Shown: positions 1 through 9,739, counted from the first letter of the stretch. The stretch: DNA of 64,000 nt from CAZTPJ01 sp964614515 (GCA_964614515.1 CAZTPJ010000007.1:1-64000), one strand, 5' to 3'. Notes: generated by a model from the sequence alone, not told the origin. Numbers and translations: made by a program.

Positions 1-55
1 GGCGCGCGGGGGGCGGCGAGGCGGCGGGACAGCGCGCCACCCGCGACTACGCAAA

Positions 56-1583
56 TTGTACAGACGTCGCACCCGCCGCCAACTTGGCGCGGCCGCCCCC
101 GCCTCGCATCCCGCGGCCGCGGACATCGCCGCCGATGGTCGCATCGCCACCGGCAAACTCGCCGGACTGACGATGGGCTCGGCGATTCTCGTCCTCTCAT
201 GGCCGATCCTCATCGAATCGTTCCTCAACACGCTTGTCGGCCTGACGGACACGGTGCTTGCGGCGGGTCTTGAAAATGGACGTGCGGCCACGGATGCCGT
301 GGGCGCGGCGTCATATCTCCTCTGGTTTGTCGGGCTGGTCATCATGGCGATCAGCATCGGCGCGACAGCGCTGGTAAGCCGTGCGGTGGGCGCGGGCCGG
401 CTGGCCGTGGCCAACGCCGCGGTCGGGCAGACGCTGCTGCTGTCCGTGGTCAGCGGGATCCTGGTGGCGGCGATGATTGCATTGATTGCGCGGCCCGTGG
501 CCGTGCTCTATCAGATGGATGAACGCGCGACGCATGACTTCGTGACGTATCTGCGCATCGTCTCCATCGGCGTGCCGATGATGAGCGTCACGTTCTGCGG
601 CATCGCGTGCATCCGCGGCGCGGGAGACAACATCAGCCCGCTGCTGGCCATGATCGTCATCAACATCGTCAACATCGGCACAAGTTGGATTCTCTCCGGC
701 GTGGACCTCACGCGGGCGGTGGTCATTGACGGCCAGATCCACACGCGGACGATCCTCGAGAACCCGTTCACGTTCGACATGGAATTGGGCGGCATCGCGG
801 CCGGGACGGTGATCGCCCAGACGGTCGGCGCGCTGCTTGTGGTGGCGATGCTGATTCGCGGGGGATCCGGCGTTCNNNNNNNNNNCGATGATGCGTTTGC
901 TGCGCGTGGGCTTTCCGAATTTTCTCGAGACCCTGGGGATGTGGGCGGGAAACTTCGCGGTGATCCTGATCGTCGGCGCATTGGGCGCGCCGGGCCTGCT
1001 CGGGGCCCACATCGTCACCATCCGCATCGAGGCGATCTCATTCCTTCCCGGATTCTCGATGGGCGTCGCGGCCGCGACGCTCGCGGGACAGTATCTGGGC
1101 GCGGGCCGCCCCGATCTTGCCCGAAAATCCGTCATGGTCTGCACGATCATCGCATCGATCTTCATGGGGTTCATGGGCGCGTTGTTCGTGTTCGTGCCGC
1201 GACAGATCACCGGCCTGTTCACCCCACTGCCCGAACACCTCGACGTCGTGCCCACGCTCTTGTTCATCACGGGCCTCGCGCAGATTCCCTTCGCCATCTC
1301 GATCGTGCTGCGACAAGGCATGCGCGGCGCGGGGGACACCACGGCCGTCATGTGGATCACCTGGATCACCACCTATGGCATTCGCCTTCCGCTGGTCTAC
1401 CTGCTCAGCGGCGTGGAGATTCCGATGCCGCAGTGGCTCGGCGGCGGCGTGATTCCCGCCCCGTTTGGATTTGAGCCGAGCCTGGCGCGCATCTGGGTCG
1501 GGCTGTGTATCGAAGTCGTGCTGCGCGCGATCTTCTTCTGGGCGCGATACCTCACCCCCGGATGGACACGCCAACGCGTCTGA
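56..1583 (+). CDS. MATE family efflux transporter (interrupted by assembly gap)
   Basis: Multidrug/toxin extrusion (MATE) inner-membrane transporter, likely Na+ or H+ driven. The two halves match one protein: the first carries the GSAILVLSWPILIESFLNTL first helix and LVSRAVGAG, the second the repeated FSMGVAAATLAGQYLGAG and VLRQGMRGAGDTT motifs typical of the two MATE bundles. Ten Ns at 876-885 lie between them and the frame differs on either side (56 and 888 are in different phases), so the gap length is not a true 10 bases or an indel is present. The joined product would be about 508 residues, slightly longer than the usual 440-480 because of an N-terminal extension. TTG at 56 is the first start, but the frame is open to the window edge, so the true start may lie upstream. 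The stop abuts the stop of the convergent gene with no spacer. Confidence 0.85.
876..885. other. assembly gap (10 N)
   Basis: Ten consecutive undetermined bases. They interrupt the MATE transporter and change its reading frame, so the run is a placeholder and not a measured length. Confidence 1.
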
Positions 1584-3458
1584 TCACGATTCCTCATCCT
1601 CAGGCTCAGACCAACGACCCACCGGAGCCCAGTTGTGACGCTGTTCAAGGCGCTCGCGGGTATACGGCCACTCGGCGATATCGATCCCTTCCATCATCCG
1701 ACGCTGCTCGAACACCTGCGCCTGAGTGTCCCCGCCCAGCCGATATGACTCGAACGTCGCCGGACGCACGCGACGCACACGCACAATCGCCACCGCCTGT
1801 CGCTGTGGCACGGGCACGCCCAGCGTCGCCTCTGACGCGCTGAGCAACGCGGGATCCGCAAGCGGATCAATCGCTTCCGCGGCCGTGAGCACCGCCTCGC
1901 GAATCGCCTCATGATCCACGCGCGCCACGATGCCCCAGTGTTCCGGCGAACCCGGCGACATGCTCTCGCGACCAATCGTCATGCCTTCAAGCACAGGCAC
2001 GGCCTCTGATCCTTCGCGAGCGGGATAGAGCGCGGCCACGGCCGGGAGCCCCTCGCGAATCGCAAGGTCTCTCATCGACTCCAGTTCGCCCTTGAGTTGC
2101 TCAAAGCCGCGAAGCCGCATCATGTCCTTGACGACCTGTTCGCGGACTTCTTCAAGCGAATCAGGCGGACCCTGCGGACGCGCGTCGGTGACGATCACAT
2201 AGAGCCGATTCCCGGCCGCATCCACGCCGGCATAATCCACCAGCGGCACGCCAACCTGCGCGGCCAGCGGCGTCGATGGCAGGATCTCTCGCACGGAGAA
2301 CAGCACCTGGCCCAGCGGGAACCGATTCGCGCCGATGGTCACCTGCGCCATCGCCAGTTCCGTCACACCCCACAGGTCCTGCATCGCGATCCAGCGATCC
2401 GTGCGCGCCTCGACCACCGGCGGCTGCACCGTGATGCTCGATTCGCTCTCGGTGGACCTGCGTTCGTTGATCGCTTCGGCCGCGACTTCGGCCAATCGCG
2501 ACATCGTCGGGCGCATTTGCGCCCAGTCATCGGGCAACACGCGGAAGCGCCCCTCGACCTGCGGCAGGCGCTCGATCGAGCGTTTGACCTCGGCGGAGAT
2601 GCGCAGATGCGCCCGCTGCATCGCGTCGTCGATCATCAGGTTCGTCAGATCTTCTTCAACCTTGGCCTGCTCGGGTTCGAACTCGCCGGGATACAGCGTG
2701 CGATTCGTGCTCCATCGCTTGTACGTTTCGACGGGATCGAGATTCACGCCGGCCCGCATGTCCGTGCGGCGCAGCGCAATCCACTCAAACTTGATCCGCG
2801 GCCCCTGCGCATAGCCCACGCCCAGATCGCCCCCCCCCGGCTGGGTCGCCTTGTGCGCCTCGAAGTGCTCGGCGATCTCGGCCTCGGTCGGCGGCGCGAT
2901 CTCGCCGCGCGCCCGATCGCCCTCGATCAGCAACACGTCGGCCACCACCTCATCGCCCAACTCACGAGCCAACGCCCGCCCGCGTACATCCGACAACTTC
3001 GGAGAAAACTCAACCAACTCGAACAACCGCTGAATCCCCATGAACGAACGAACCGCCCGACGCACGTCAGACTCCTCCGTGCGGGCCATCATCGCAGCCT
3101 CAGCGATCATCTCGTCGGGCATCAGCGCCGCAACCGCGTCGTCGGCCGCCTCGACGGTCGGCATCAGGCCCATGCGCTCGGCCTCATGGCGCAGCAGCAT
3201 CCAGTGCAGCGTGTCGCGCGGTTCAACGCCAAACCGCTGGAGCATCTGCGGGTTCAGCCTTTGCAGAACCTCCATCTCGACCGACGCGCTCGCGCGATCC
3301 CCGTCGCGAATCTTCACGCCGTCAAGCCGCCCGATCACCGGCCCACGCGGATTCGACATGGCCTGCTGGAAACCCTGCGGCACGAGAAACGCCACCATCA
3401 GCAGCGACCCGCCAATCACGAGAATCCACATCTGATACTTGCGAAGGAACTTGAGCAT
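1584..3458 (-). CDS. SurA N-terminal domain membrane chaperone (PpiD-like)
   Basis: 624 residues. A single N-terminal membrane anchor (KFLRKYQMWILVIGGSLLMVAFLVP) is followed by a SurA/PpiD-type N-terminal region that starts 'VIGRLDGVKIRDGD' and contains several helices. The C-terminal two thirds has no clear parvulin catalytic signature, so peptidyl-prolyl isomerase activity is not assured. By family analogy it acts as a periplasm-facing folding chaperone. The start at 3458 was chosen because the membrane anchor follows it at once; an in-frame extension to 3512 adds a basic, non-conserved leader. No strong Shine-Dalgarno is seen. Its stop is directly adjacent to the stop of the convergent MATE gene. 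Confidence 0.75.
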   Translation of the reverse strand: MLKFLRKYQMWILVIGGSLLMVAFLVPQGFQQAMSNPRGPVIGRLDGVKIRDGDRASASVEMEVLQRLNPQMLQRFGVEPRDTLHWMLLRHEAERMGLMPTVEAADDAVAALMPDEMIAEAAMMARTEESDVRRAVRSFMGIQRLFELVEFSPKLSDVRGRALARELGDEVVADVLLIEGDRARGEIAPPTEAEIAEHFEAHKATQPGGGDLGVGYAQGPRIKFEWIALRRTDMRAGVNLDPVETYKRWSTNRTLYPGEFEPEQAKVEEDLTNLMIDDAMQRAHLRISAEVKRSIERLPQVEGRFRVLPDDWAQMRPTMSRLAEVAAEAINERRSTESESSITVQPPVVEARTDRWIAMQDLWGVTELAMAQVTIGANRFPLGQVLFSVREILPSTPLAAQVGVPLVDYAGVDAAGNRLYVIVTDARPQGPPDSLEEVREQVVKDMMRLRGFEQLKGELESMRDLAIREGLPAVAALYPAREGSEAVPVLEGMTIGRESMSPGSPEHWGIVARVDHEAIREAVLTAAEAIDPLADPALLSASEATLGVPVPQRQAVAIVRVRRVRPATFESYRLGGDTQAQVFEQRRMMEGIDIAEWPYTRERLEQRHNWAPVGRWSEPEDEES

Positions 3459-3569
3459 GGGGCAACTATAGGGATTGCCGACGCGACGCGACACGGACGC
3501 TGTCATGTGCATCGGGAGCCATGTGATCGCTGCACAACGGCGCCACCACCTTCATGTCGCAGCAACCCA

Positions 3570-4139
3570 TCACGCCCCGCGCTCGAACTTGCGCTGCAAC
3601 CAATCCAACACGGCCTTCTGATCGTCGATGGTCGCCCTTCGAACCTGTGCGAGCAGATGGACCCGGTCTGGCTTGGGGAGAGCGGCGTTCTGAAGTCCTT
3701 CATTGCAGTTGGTACAGACCGCCCGAAGGTTACCCGGTCTGTCCTCACCACCTTTGGACTTGTCGATGATGTGTCCGATGGTCAGACGGACGGTTCGCGT
3801 TCCGCCAAACGGATCGGGATCGCCCGCAGCCAGACCGCACATCTGACAGGTGTACCCGTTGCGCTCAAGCACAAAGGCCCGGGTCTCCTTCGATATGTCG
3901 CGCTTGAACGCGGGCAACCGCTCGATGGTCTCCATCACGTACTGATTGGGTTTGAGGTCCGCGCGATCCTTGTGCGAGAGAATCTGATAGCCATCTTCGT
4001 TGCGAAGTTCCCGCACGCGCCTCGCCCACTCGACCGCGCCGCCGCTGGCGGTCTGGATGTCGCGCGACTCAACCACCTGTCCAAGATGGCTCATGAAGAA
4101 CTCGAGGATGCGAGCCTTAGACCCGGGCTTTCGCGCCAT
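3570..4139 (-). CDS. HNH endonuclease, putative type II restriction enzyme
   Basis: 189 residues. The N-terminal 70 residues look like a winged-helix DNA-binding region (ARILEFFMSHLGQVVESRDI, then WARRVRELRNEDGYQI). The C-terminal half is an HNH nuclease: TCQMCG and CTNCNEG supply the zinc cysteines, IGHIIDKSKGG the catalytic His, and NLRAVC the central Asn. It begins inside the end of the upstream DNA methyltransferase, a 23-bp overlap, so the two are probably translated together. The pairing with a methyltransferase is the main argument for a type II restriction-modification system; the recognition sequence cannot be read from sequence. No control (C) protein gene is seen beside it. Confidence 0.8.
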   Translation of the reverse strand: MARKPGSKARILEFFMSHLGQVVESRDIQTASGGAVEWARRVRELRNEDGYQILSHKDRADLKPNQYVMETIERLPAFKRDISKETRAFVLERNGYTCQMCGLAAGDPDPFGGTRTVRLTIGHIIDKSKGGEDRPGNLRAVCTNCNEGLQNAALPKPDRVHLLAQVRRATIDDQKAVLDWLQRKFERGA

Positions 4140-4986
4140 GGCGGATGCGCTCCTTGCTGATCGCGGAGTATTCGGGGTTCAGTTCGATCAGTGTCGCGTG
4201 GCGCCCGAGTTCCTTCGCCGCCAGTCCCGTCGTGCCCGACCCGCCGAACGGATCGAGCACATGATCCCCCTCCCGCGTGCTGAGCAGGATGCACCGACGC
4301 GCCAGTTCGCGGGGGAACGTCGCGGGATGGCCGTTGTTGCTCGGGTCCGGGCCGAGAATCCAACAGTTCCGAAGGTTCGCCCCGCTAGGCTCGCGCACGC
4401 CGTGGATGTCGTAGAAATATCGCGGCGACTTGGTGAGCATGAAGATCTCTTCCGTGGCGCTCGTCGGGCGGTCTCTGACGCTCTCGGGCATCGCCGACTT
4501 TTTGACCCATGTGATCCGCGACCGAAGATACCACCCATCCTCTTGAAGGGCAAACGCCACGCGCCACGGCATGCCGAGCAGATCCTTGTCCTTGAGTCCC
4601 CAGCACTCGGGAACTTTGCAGTTGCGCTTCTGAATCATCTTGCGCGTGTTGCCGACCACGGCGTTGGGGCCGCAATTGCCCGTGCCACCATTCCTCGCGT
4701 AACCATCCCCGACGTTGAGCCACACCACGCCGTCATCGCGCAGCACGCGCCGAACCGCGCGGAACACGCCTACCAGGTTCGCGACAAACTCCCGAGGATC
4801 AGCCTCTGCCCCGATCTGGTCCGGGTGCGCATAGTCGCGCAATCCCCAGTACGGCGGCGACGTCACGCAACACTGCACACAACCCGCCTCCAGCGATTCA
4901 AGGCGCTCACGGCAATCGCCGGTCAGGACACGGATCTTTCCGGCCGTCGCGGTTCTTGGAGCATCGAACAGTCCGTTCGCGTTCAT
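4117..4986 (-). CDS. site-specific DNA methyltransferase (N4-cytosine/N6-adenine, beta class)
   Basis: 289 residues. Catalytic motif IV, TSPPYWGLRDY, lies near the N-terminus (about residue 43) and the SAM-binding motif I, LDPFGGSGTT, near the C-terminus. This order defines the beta class of amino-methyltransferases. SPPY is compatible with N4-cytosine or N6-adenine modification. Start at 4986: an in-frame upstream extension to 5058 is possible, but the ATG at 4986 has a GAGG element 5-10 bases upstream. Overlaps the HNH nuclease start, giving an M-then-R operon. The modification should protect host DNA from the partner nuclease. Confidence 0.85.
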   Translation of the reverse strand: MNANGLFDAPRTATAGKIRVLTGDCRERLESLEAGCVQCCVTSPPYWGLRDYAHPDQIGAEADPREFVANLVGVFRAVRRVLRDDGVVWLNVGDGYARNGGTGNCGPNAVVGNTRKMIQKRNCKVPECWGLKDKDLLGMPWRVAFALQEDGWYLRSRITWVKKSAMPESVRDRPTSATEEIFMLTKSPRYFYDIHGVREPSGANLRNCWILGPDPSNNGHPATFPRELARRCILLSTREGDHVLDPFGGSGTTGLAAKELGRHATLIELNPEYSAISKERIRHGAKARV

Positions 4987-5181
4987 TGAGGTCCTCGGGT
5001 TACGAACCGCATCGTACCGGGCTTGGCGCTCGCCGCCGGAGCCGCAAAGCCGGCGCAAAGTCTACCACCCGAACACGTCCCGCACAACTGTCGCGCGTCA
5101 ACTCCATCCATGCCACAGCACGCACAGGCGAGTCGCCCGTGCCACCGCCAGATGAAGGACTCGGCCGTGCCGATGCTGCGA

Positions 5182-5784
5182 TTATCGATAGAACTCGACG
5201 ATCAGGTTCGAGTTCACGTCGAACGGAATCTGGTCCGGCGTGGGCTTGGCCGTGATCCGAACCGTCAACTCGGACGGGTTGAAGTCGATCCAGCCTGGAA
5301 CCTCGTGACCGGCCATGCTCTCCATGTTCTCACGCACCAGTTTGTGAATCTTCCCCTTGAGCGTGATCACGTCGCCGACGCTGACGCCGAAACTCGGGCG
5401 GTCGGTTTTACGGCCGTTGACCTGCACATGCCCGTGCGCGACGAGTTGCCGTGCGCCCCAGATCGTGCGGGCCAGGCCAGCGCGGCGCAAGACGTTGTCG
5501 AGCCGGCTTTCGAGCACGATCAGCAGGTTCTGGCCGGTGTTGCCCGGCATTCTCGCCGCTTCGCCAAGGTAGCGGCGGAACTGACGCTCCAGCACGCTGT
5601 AGTGATAGCGGAGTTTCTGCTTTTCGTTGAGTCGGACGCCGTAGTCCTTGAGGCGACGGCCGCGATAGCCGTGCATGCCCGCAGGCGTACGAACGCGCTC
5701 GTTCGAGGTGTGCTTGGGGATGTCCGCGATCGGAACGCCGACGCGGCGAGACAACCTGACCTTCGGGCCTGTGTATCGAGCCAT
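5182..5784 (-). CDS. rpsD: 30S ribosomal protein S4
   Basis: 200 residues, normal length for uS4. Starts MARYTGPKVRLSRR and lacks the N-terminal zinc cysteines, so it is the C-minus form. The S4 RNA-binding domain is clear at about residues 90-150 (RLDNVLRRAGLARTIWGARQ, then GHVQVNGRKTD). The protein nucleates 16S rRNA folding in the small subunit. The ATG at 5784 has a strong GGAGG 7 bases upstream; an in-frame extension to 5871 is unlikely. It stands alone, not in the alpha operon with rpoA/rpsK/rpsM, so it must use its own promoter in the gap upstream. Confidence 0.97.
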   Translation of the reverse strand: MARYTGPKVRLSRRVGVPIADIPKHTSNERVRTPAGMHGYRGRRLKDYGVRLNEKQKLRYHYSVLERQFRRYLGEAARMPGNTGQNLLIVLESRLDNVLRRAGLARTIWGARQLVAHGHVQVNGRKTDRPSFGVSVGDVITLKGKIHKLVRENMESMAGHEVPGWIDFNPSELTVRITAKPTPDQIPFDVNSNLIVEFYR

Positions 5785-6232
5785 GAAATCCTCCGTCCAC
5801 ACCCGGGGGTTCCGGGGGGTGTCGCGATCCGCGACGATCAGCGCCGGGTGGCCGAGGCTTCGATCCGGCAAGGTGCGATCCGGGCAATCCGGTGAGCGAG
5901 GAGTTTATGGGGGGGTGAGGGGTGGGTCAAGGGGGTAGATGGAGTGCGACGCGTGCGATCATGAGGTGGTCGACAATGCGGAGTTACAAGTCTCAGCGAC
6001 GGCTTGGGGCAGCCAAGCTAAGTCACCAGAACCTCCACAGATCGCATAAAGCAGCACAACTCCAAGGCCACGCTATCCCCCACCGAGATTCGAGATTGAC
6101 ATTCGAACTAGCCCACGGTACCTTCGGTGGCATCTCGGTCCCAAGGCGAGGGTCGATTCATCGCTTTGATCGCCGCTTCCGGTCACCTTTCTGTGGAATG
6201 GGCGTGGACTTGAGGGTTGGAAGGAGGGATGG
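5785..6232. other. divergent intergenic region between rpsD and cyclophilin gene
   Basis: About 450 bases without a gene. It should contain the rpsD promoter and the promoter of the dockerin-tagged cyclophilin. A TTGACA at 6096-6101 has TACCTT at 17-bp spacing (6119-6124), a weak candidate for the rightward gene. An AAGGAGG ribosome binding site is at 6221-6227. Nothing else is recognised. Confidence 0.4.
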
Positions 6233-7240
6233 ATGATGAGGTTGAAGATCGCGGTTGCATCGGCCCTCACGGCGAGTGTCGCTGCGGGGCTTCGCGCTCA
6301 GCCGTATCCGGCGCCGACGGAACTCATCCATCCGCGCAACACCGTCGTCCGCTTTGTGTTCAACGTCGGCGCAATGGATGTGGAGATGTTCGACTTCGCC
6401 GGCCCCAACGGTGCGCCCCCGGCGATCAACACCGTCGACCATTTTCTCGATCAGTTCACGCTCGGACTGCATGATGCATCGTTCGTGCATCGCTATGTGC
6501 CCGACCTGTTCTTGCCCACCCATTTCGTCATCCAGGGCGGCGGGTTCACATTCACCGACGCCCACGGCCTTGAGGCGATCATCGCCGACGCGATTGCCAA
6601 CGAGTTCCATCCGGGCAGATCAAACCTTCAATGGACCATGGCCGTGGCCCTTGCCGCAGGAAACCCGAACTCCGGAACCAGCCAGTGGTTCATCAACATG
6701 GTCGACAACGAGTTTCTCGACCCTCAGTTGTTCACGGTGTTTGGAAGACTCGTGGGGCAGGCCGGCGTCAATGAGCGGAACTTCGACATCGCGCGGACGA
6801 TCGCCAACCGCGACTTCCCCGGACCGCAGCCGGTCGAACAGCGCTTTGTGTTCGCCGATGTGATGGTGGACGTGAACCAACGGCCTGTCGTACCGCTTGA
6901 GCTGCTGCCTGGAGGCAACCCGGTGTCGCTGGCGCTGATGGACGTGCCCGTGATCGAAGTTCCCGACCCGATTCCGCCTGGCGAGCTGCGCCTGCCAGCG
7001 ATGCGCGAACGATTCCTGTACCGGCTCCTGAGCATCGAAGTCATTCGCAGCTGTTACGCCGACTGCGACCAATCCACCGGCCCGCGCACCCTCGACATCT
7101 TCGATTTCCTCTGCTTTGGCAATCGCTTCGCCGGGAACGATCCTTATGCCTGCGATTGCGACACGAGCACCGGCCGCGGCGTGTGCGACATCTTTGACTT
7201 TCTGTGCTTCGGCAACGCGTTTGACGCGGGGTGTCATTGA
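6233..7240 (+). CDS. secreted cyclophilin-type peptidyl-prolyl isomerase with GC-type dockerin tail
   Basis: 335 residues (334 if the second ATG at 6236 is used; AAGGAGG at 6221-6227 suits either). Signal peptide at 1-22 ending LRAQ. A cyclophilin-like domain follows: VEMFDF, FVIQGGGF, NSGTSQWFINM and FTVFGRLV match the family's FMIQGGD, NSxxSQFFI and FTVFGRV landmarks, but the catalytic-region Arg and Phe positions are diverged, so isomerase activity is uncertain. The last 60 residues are a doubled Cys/Asp module (CYADCDQSTG..LDIFDFLCFGN, then CDCDTSTG..CDIFDFLCFGN) found on two more proteins in this window. The tag is probably a calcium-binding dockerin-like anchor for surface attachment. 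Confidence 0.85.
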   Translation: MMRLKIAVASALTASVAAGLRAQPYPAPTELIHPRNTVVRFVFNVGAMDVEMFDFAGPNGAPPAINTVDHFLDQFTLGLHDASFVHRYVPDLFLPTHFVIQGGGFTFTDAHGLEAIIADAIANEFHPGRSNLQWTMAVALAAGNPNSGTSQWFINMVDNEFLDPQLFTVFGRLVGQAGVNERNFDIARTIANRDFPGPQPVEQRFVFADVMVDVNQRPVVPLELLPGGNPVSLALMDVPVIEVPDPIPPGELRLPAMRERFLYRLLSIEVIRSCYADCDQSTGPRTLDIFDFLCFGNRFAGNDPYACDCDTSTGRGVCDIFDFLCFGNAFDAGCH

Positions 7241-7336
7241 TCGCTTGCCATCCCGTTGCATGGGCACACCCGGCGAGGCCATGGCACGCAGCGCTGTGAA
7301 CGGTGAAGGACGGCATGGATCAGACCGGCTGTGACA

Positions 7337-7354
7337 AGCCCGTTAAAACGGGCT
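7337..7354. repeat. short palindrome AGCCCGTTRAAACGGGCT, copy 1
   Basis: Perfect 7-8 bp stem with a TAAA/TA loop in the convergent gap between the cyclophilin and kelch genes. A near-identical copy (one base different) with the same flanking GACAAG/ggACAAG and GG lies at 18963-18980. No T-tract follows on either strand, so it is not a classical terminator. Confidence 0.7.
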
Positions 7355-7459
7355 GGTGTGTTGTAGAATCTTCGCCGCGTGCAGGCGGGTCAACGCGCGT
7401 TGGCCCTGGCCGTCGCCGGCAACCGTGCGCTCATACGTCGCAGCGCGGGTGATTCGTGG

Positions 7460-9739
7460 TCAGCAGCCTTGCGCGAAGGCGTCTTGAAAGCAGAGGAAGT
7501 CGAAGATATCGCACACGCCGGGCCCGGTGTTCTGATCACAATCGCACGCCCACGGGTCGCCGGATGCGAACGCGCTGCCGAAGCACAGAAAGTCAAAGAC
7601 ATCCAGCACGCCCACGCCGGTGCTGTGATCACAGTCCGCCCGGCACGTCACCGTCAGCCGTGCGTTTCGACTGAAGGCCGGGGAGCACGAGCCGTTCGAC
7701 ACAAGCACGTTGTAGATTCCGGCCTCGTCGCGGGTCACGGGGTCGATGATGAGTCGATCCGTATCGACGCCGGAGAAGGGAGATGTGTTGGAGAGGGCCT
7801 GCGTGCTGCGGCGCCACTGATAGGTCAGGGTTCCCGCGCCGTTGGCCGTGACGCTGAACTCCGCGGCGCGTCCCTCTGTGACGACGATGTCGACGGGCTG
7901 CTGTGTGATCGAAGGCATATTCAGATTCAGGACCCAGGTGTCGTCGAGCGTGGTTCCGTTGTAGCCGCCAAAGATCGTCATTCGGCCGCGAACGGCGTCA
8001 TACGCCATCGCGTGGTCCATTCGCGGCGCGGGACGCCCGGGGAACGGGTGCACATCGTCCAGCAGCAGGAACCACTCTCGGCCATCATACAACCAGGTAT
8101 CCGCGCGATACCTTCCGTCATAGCCGCCGAAGAGAATGCACACGCCGCGAGACTCGTCATACACAAATGAGTGGCCATTCCTTGGGAGTGGGCCAGGGAG
8201 ATTTTGGGACGCATCCCATGTGGTCCCGTTCCAAATCCAGACGACCATGGTCAAGATACCCTGTCCGCCGACGGTAATCACACGGCCCCTGCGTGCGTCG
8301 TTGGTCATCGCGTGATAGGCCCGTCCGCCGGTGATCGTGTTTCGCAACGTCCACGAGGCGCCGGACCACTCCCATGTATCGCCGAGATAATCGCCGTTGA
8401 ATCCACCGAACAGGACCACACGCTGACGATTGTGGTCATACGCCATGGCGTGCCCGAGGCGCGGAACTGGGCCAGGACCGGCGCGTTCCTGCCAGACTGT
8501 GCCCGTCCACTCGTGCATCGTGGACTGATAGCCGTTGGCCGTCCACCCGCCGAACGCGACGATGCGTTGTCGCGCGGTGTCCACGGCCATGGCGCGTCCG
8601 ATCGTCGGCGTGGATGTGGGCGAAACCGATTGGAACCAACCAAGGCCGTCCATTCTCCATGCCTCCCCGTTGGTCGTCAGCAAGAGCAGATTCGCGGCCC
8701 AGGGATCGAAGACCATCGAGCCACGTTCGACGCCGCCCGGGCCAGGTCCGCCAGCCACCATGTTCCAACCCTGCCCATCCCACTGCCACGTTGCGCCAAG
8801 CGCCGCACCGACGGCCATCGATCCACCAAACATGATCGCGACATTGCGGCGCGTGTCGTAGACCATCGAGTGATCGTTGCGCGGCTCGGGTCCTTCAGTT
8901 GCGACGAGTTCCCATTGTGTGCCATCCCATGTCCACGTATCGTTGTTCCGACTGTTCGTCATTCCGCCGAAGAGGACGATCTTCTCTCGACGATCGTCAT
9001 AGATCATCGCCGATTCTTCGCGTGTCCCGGGGCCACCCGAGCCGATTCGAAAGAGCCACTGCGAGCCGTTCCACTCCAATGTATCGGAACGCAGACCGCT
9101 CTGGTCGCGCCCGCCGTGCATCACGACACGTCTGCGAAGGCTGTCATAGGCCATGACGTGGTCGCGTCGGCCAGGGACGGTTCCGACGTTGAGGAAGTGC
9201 CATGAATCGCCATCCCACTCCCACGTATCGCCGAGAAAGCCCGTATTCTGCCCGCCGAACAACACCGTGCGTCCTCGCTCGGAATCGAATGCCATCGCGT
9301 GTCGTGATCGCCCGGGAGGACCGGACGTCGAGGCAAGTCGCCAGGTCGTGCCGTTCCACTCCCAAGTATCATTCAGGTTGCCATCTCCACCGAACAAGAC
9401 CACGCGGCGCCGAACGCTGTCATACACCATCGCATGATGCGCTCGCGCCGACGGGCTTGTTTCAGGAAACCGCTGCTCCCATCGAACCCCGTCATACACC
9501 CATGTCTCAGCGCTGGGACTCTGAGTCACACCGCCGAACAGCACAACCTCTCGCCGCGCGGCGTCGTACGCCATGGCGTGAGCGATGCGCGAGCGCGGCG
9601 CCACGGCCAACTGTTCCCATCCAGCGCACATTTGCCCGTGCGCTCCAGTCGAAAACACGCCGCACGCGAACATCATCGCGACGACCACGCACCACCGCGC
9701 TCGCGACACAACGGCATTAAGTTGCAACACACGGTTCAT
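7460..9739 (-). CDS. secreted kelch-repeat protein with Ig-like domain and GC-type dockerin tail
   Basis: 759 residues. Signal peptide MNRVLQLNAVV...ending at GAHGQ. Residues about 40-600 hold twelve kelch-like repeats of about 47-53 residues, each with HAMAYDxxRxxVVLFGG followed by DTWEWDG; twelve blades would make two six-bladed beta-propellers or one large one. Next is an immunoglobulin-like segment (ITQQPVDIVVTEG...YQWRR...YNVLVSNG). The C-terminus is the paired DVFDFLCFGSAF / CDIFDFLCFQDAF dockerin-like module. Start 9739 is supported by GGAGG 8 bases upstream. Probably a surface-displayed binding protein; the ligand is unknown. Confidence 0.85.
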   Translation of the reverse strand: MNRVLQLNAVVSRARWCVVVAMMFACGVFSTGAHGQMCAGWEQLAVAPRSRIAHAMAYDAARREVVLFGGVTQSPSAETWVYDGVRWEQRFPETSPSARAHHAMVYDSVRRRVVLFGGDGNLNDTWEWNGTTWRLASTSGPPGRSRHAMAFDSERGRTVLFGGQNTGFLGDTWEWDGDSWHFLNVGTVPGRRDHVMAYDSLRRRVVMHGGRDQSGLRSDTLEWNGSQWLFRIGSGGPGTREESAMIYDDRREKIVLFGGMTNSRNNDTWTWDGTQWELVATEGPEPRNDHSMVYDTRRNVAIMFGGSMAVGAALGATWQWDGQGWNMVAGGPGPGGVERGSMVFDPWAANLLLLTTNGEAWRMDGLGWFQSVSPTSTPTIGRAMAVDTARQRIVAFGGWTANGYQSTMHEWTGTVWQERAGPGPVPRLGHAMAYDHNRQRVVLFGGFNGDYLGDTWEWSGASWTLRNTITGGRAYHAMTNDARRGRVITVGGQGILTMVVWIWNGTTWDASQNLPGPLPRNGHSFVYDESRGVCILFGGYDGRYRADTWLYDGREWFLLLDDVHPFPGRPAPRMDHAMAYDAVRGRMTIFGGYNGTTLDDTWVLNLNMPSITQQPVDIVVTEGRAAEFSVTANGAGTLTYQWRRSTQALSNTSPFSGVDTDRLIIDPVTRDEAGIYNVLVSNGSCSPAFSRNARLTVTCRADCDHSTGVGVLDVFDFLCFGSAFASGDPWACDCDQNTGPGVCDIFDFLCFQDAFAQGC

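Noticed and set aside
2097..4160. Long forward open frame antisense to the SurA_N and HNH genes
   Set aside because: Arg/His-rich product without any family motif. It results from high third-position GC of the real minus-strand genes.
6096..6124. Sigma-70 type promoter TTGACA-17-TACCTT
   Set aside because: The -10 box is poor and a single match in GC-rich DNA is not convincing; mentioned only as a candidate in the gap entry.
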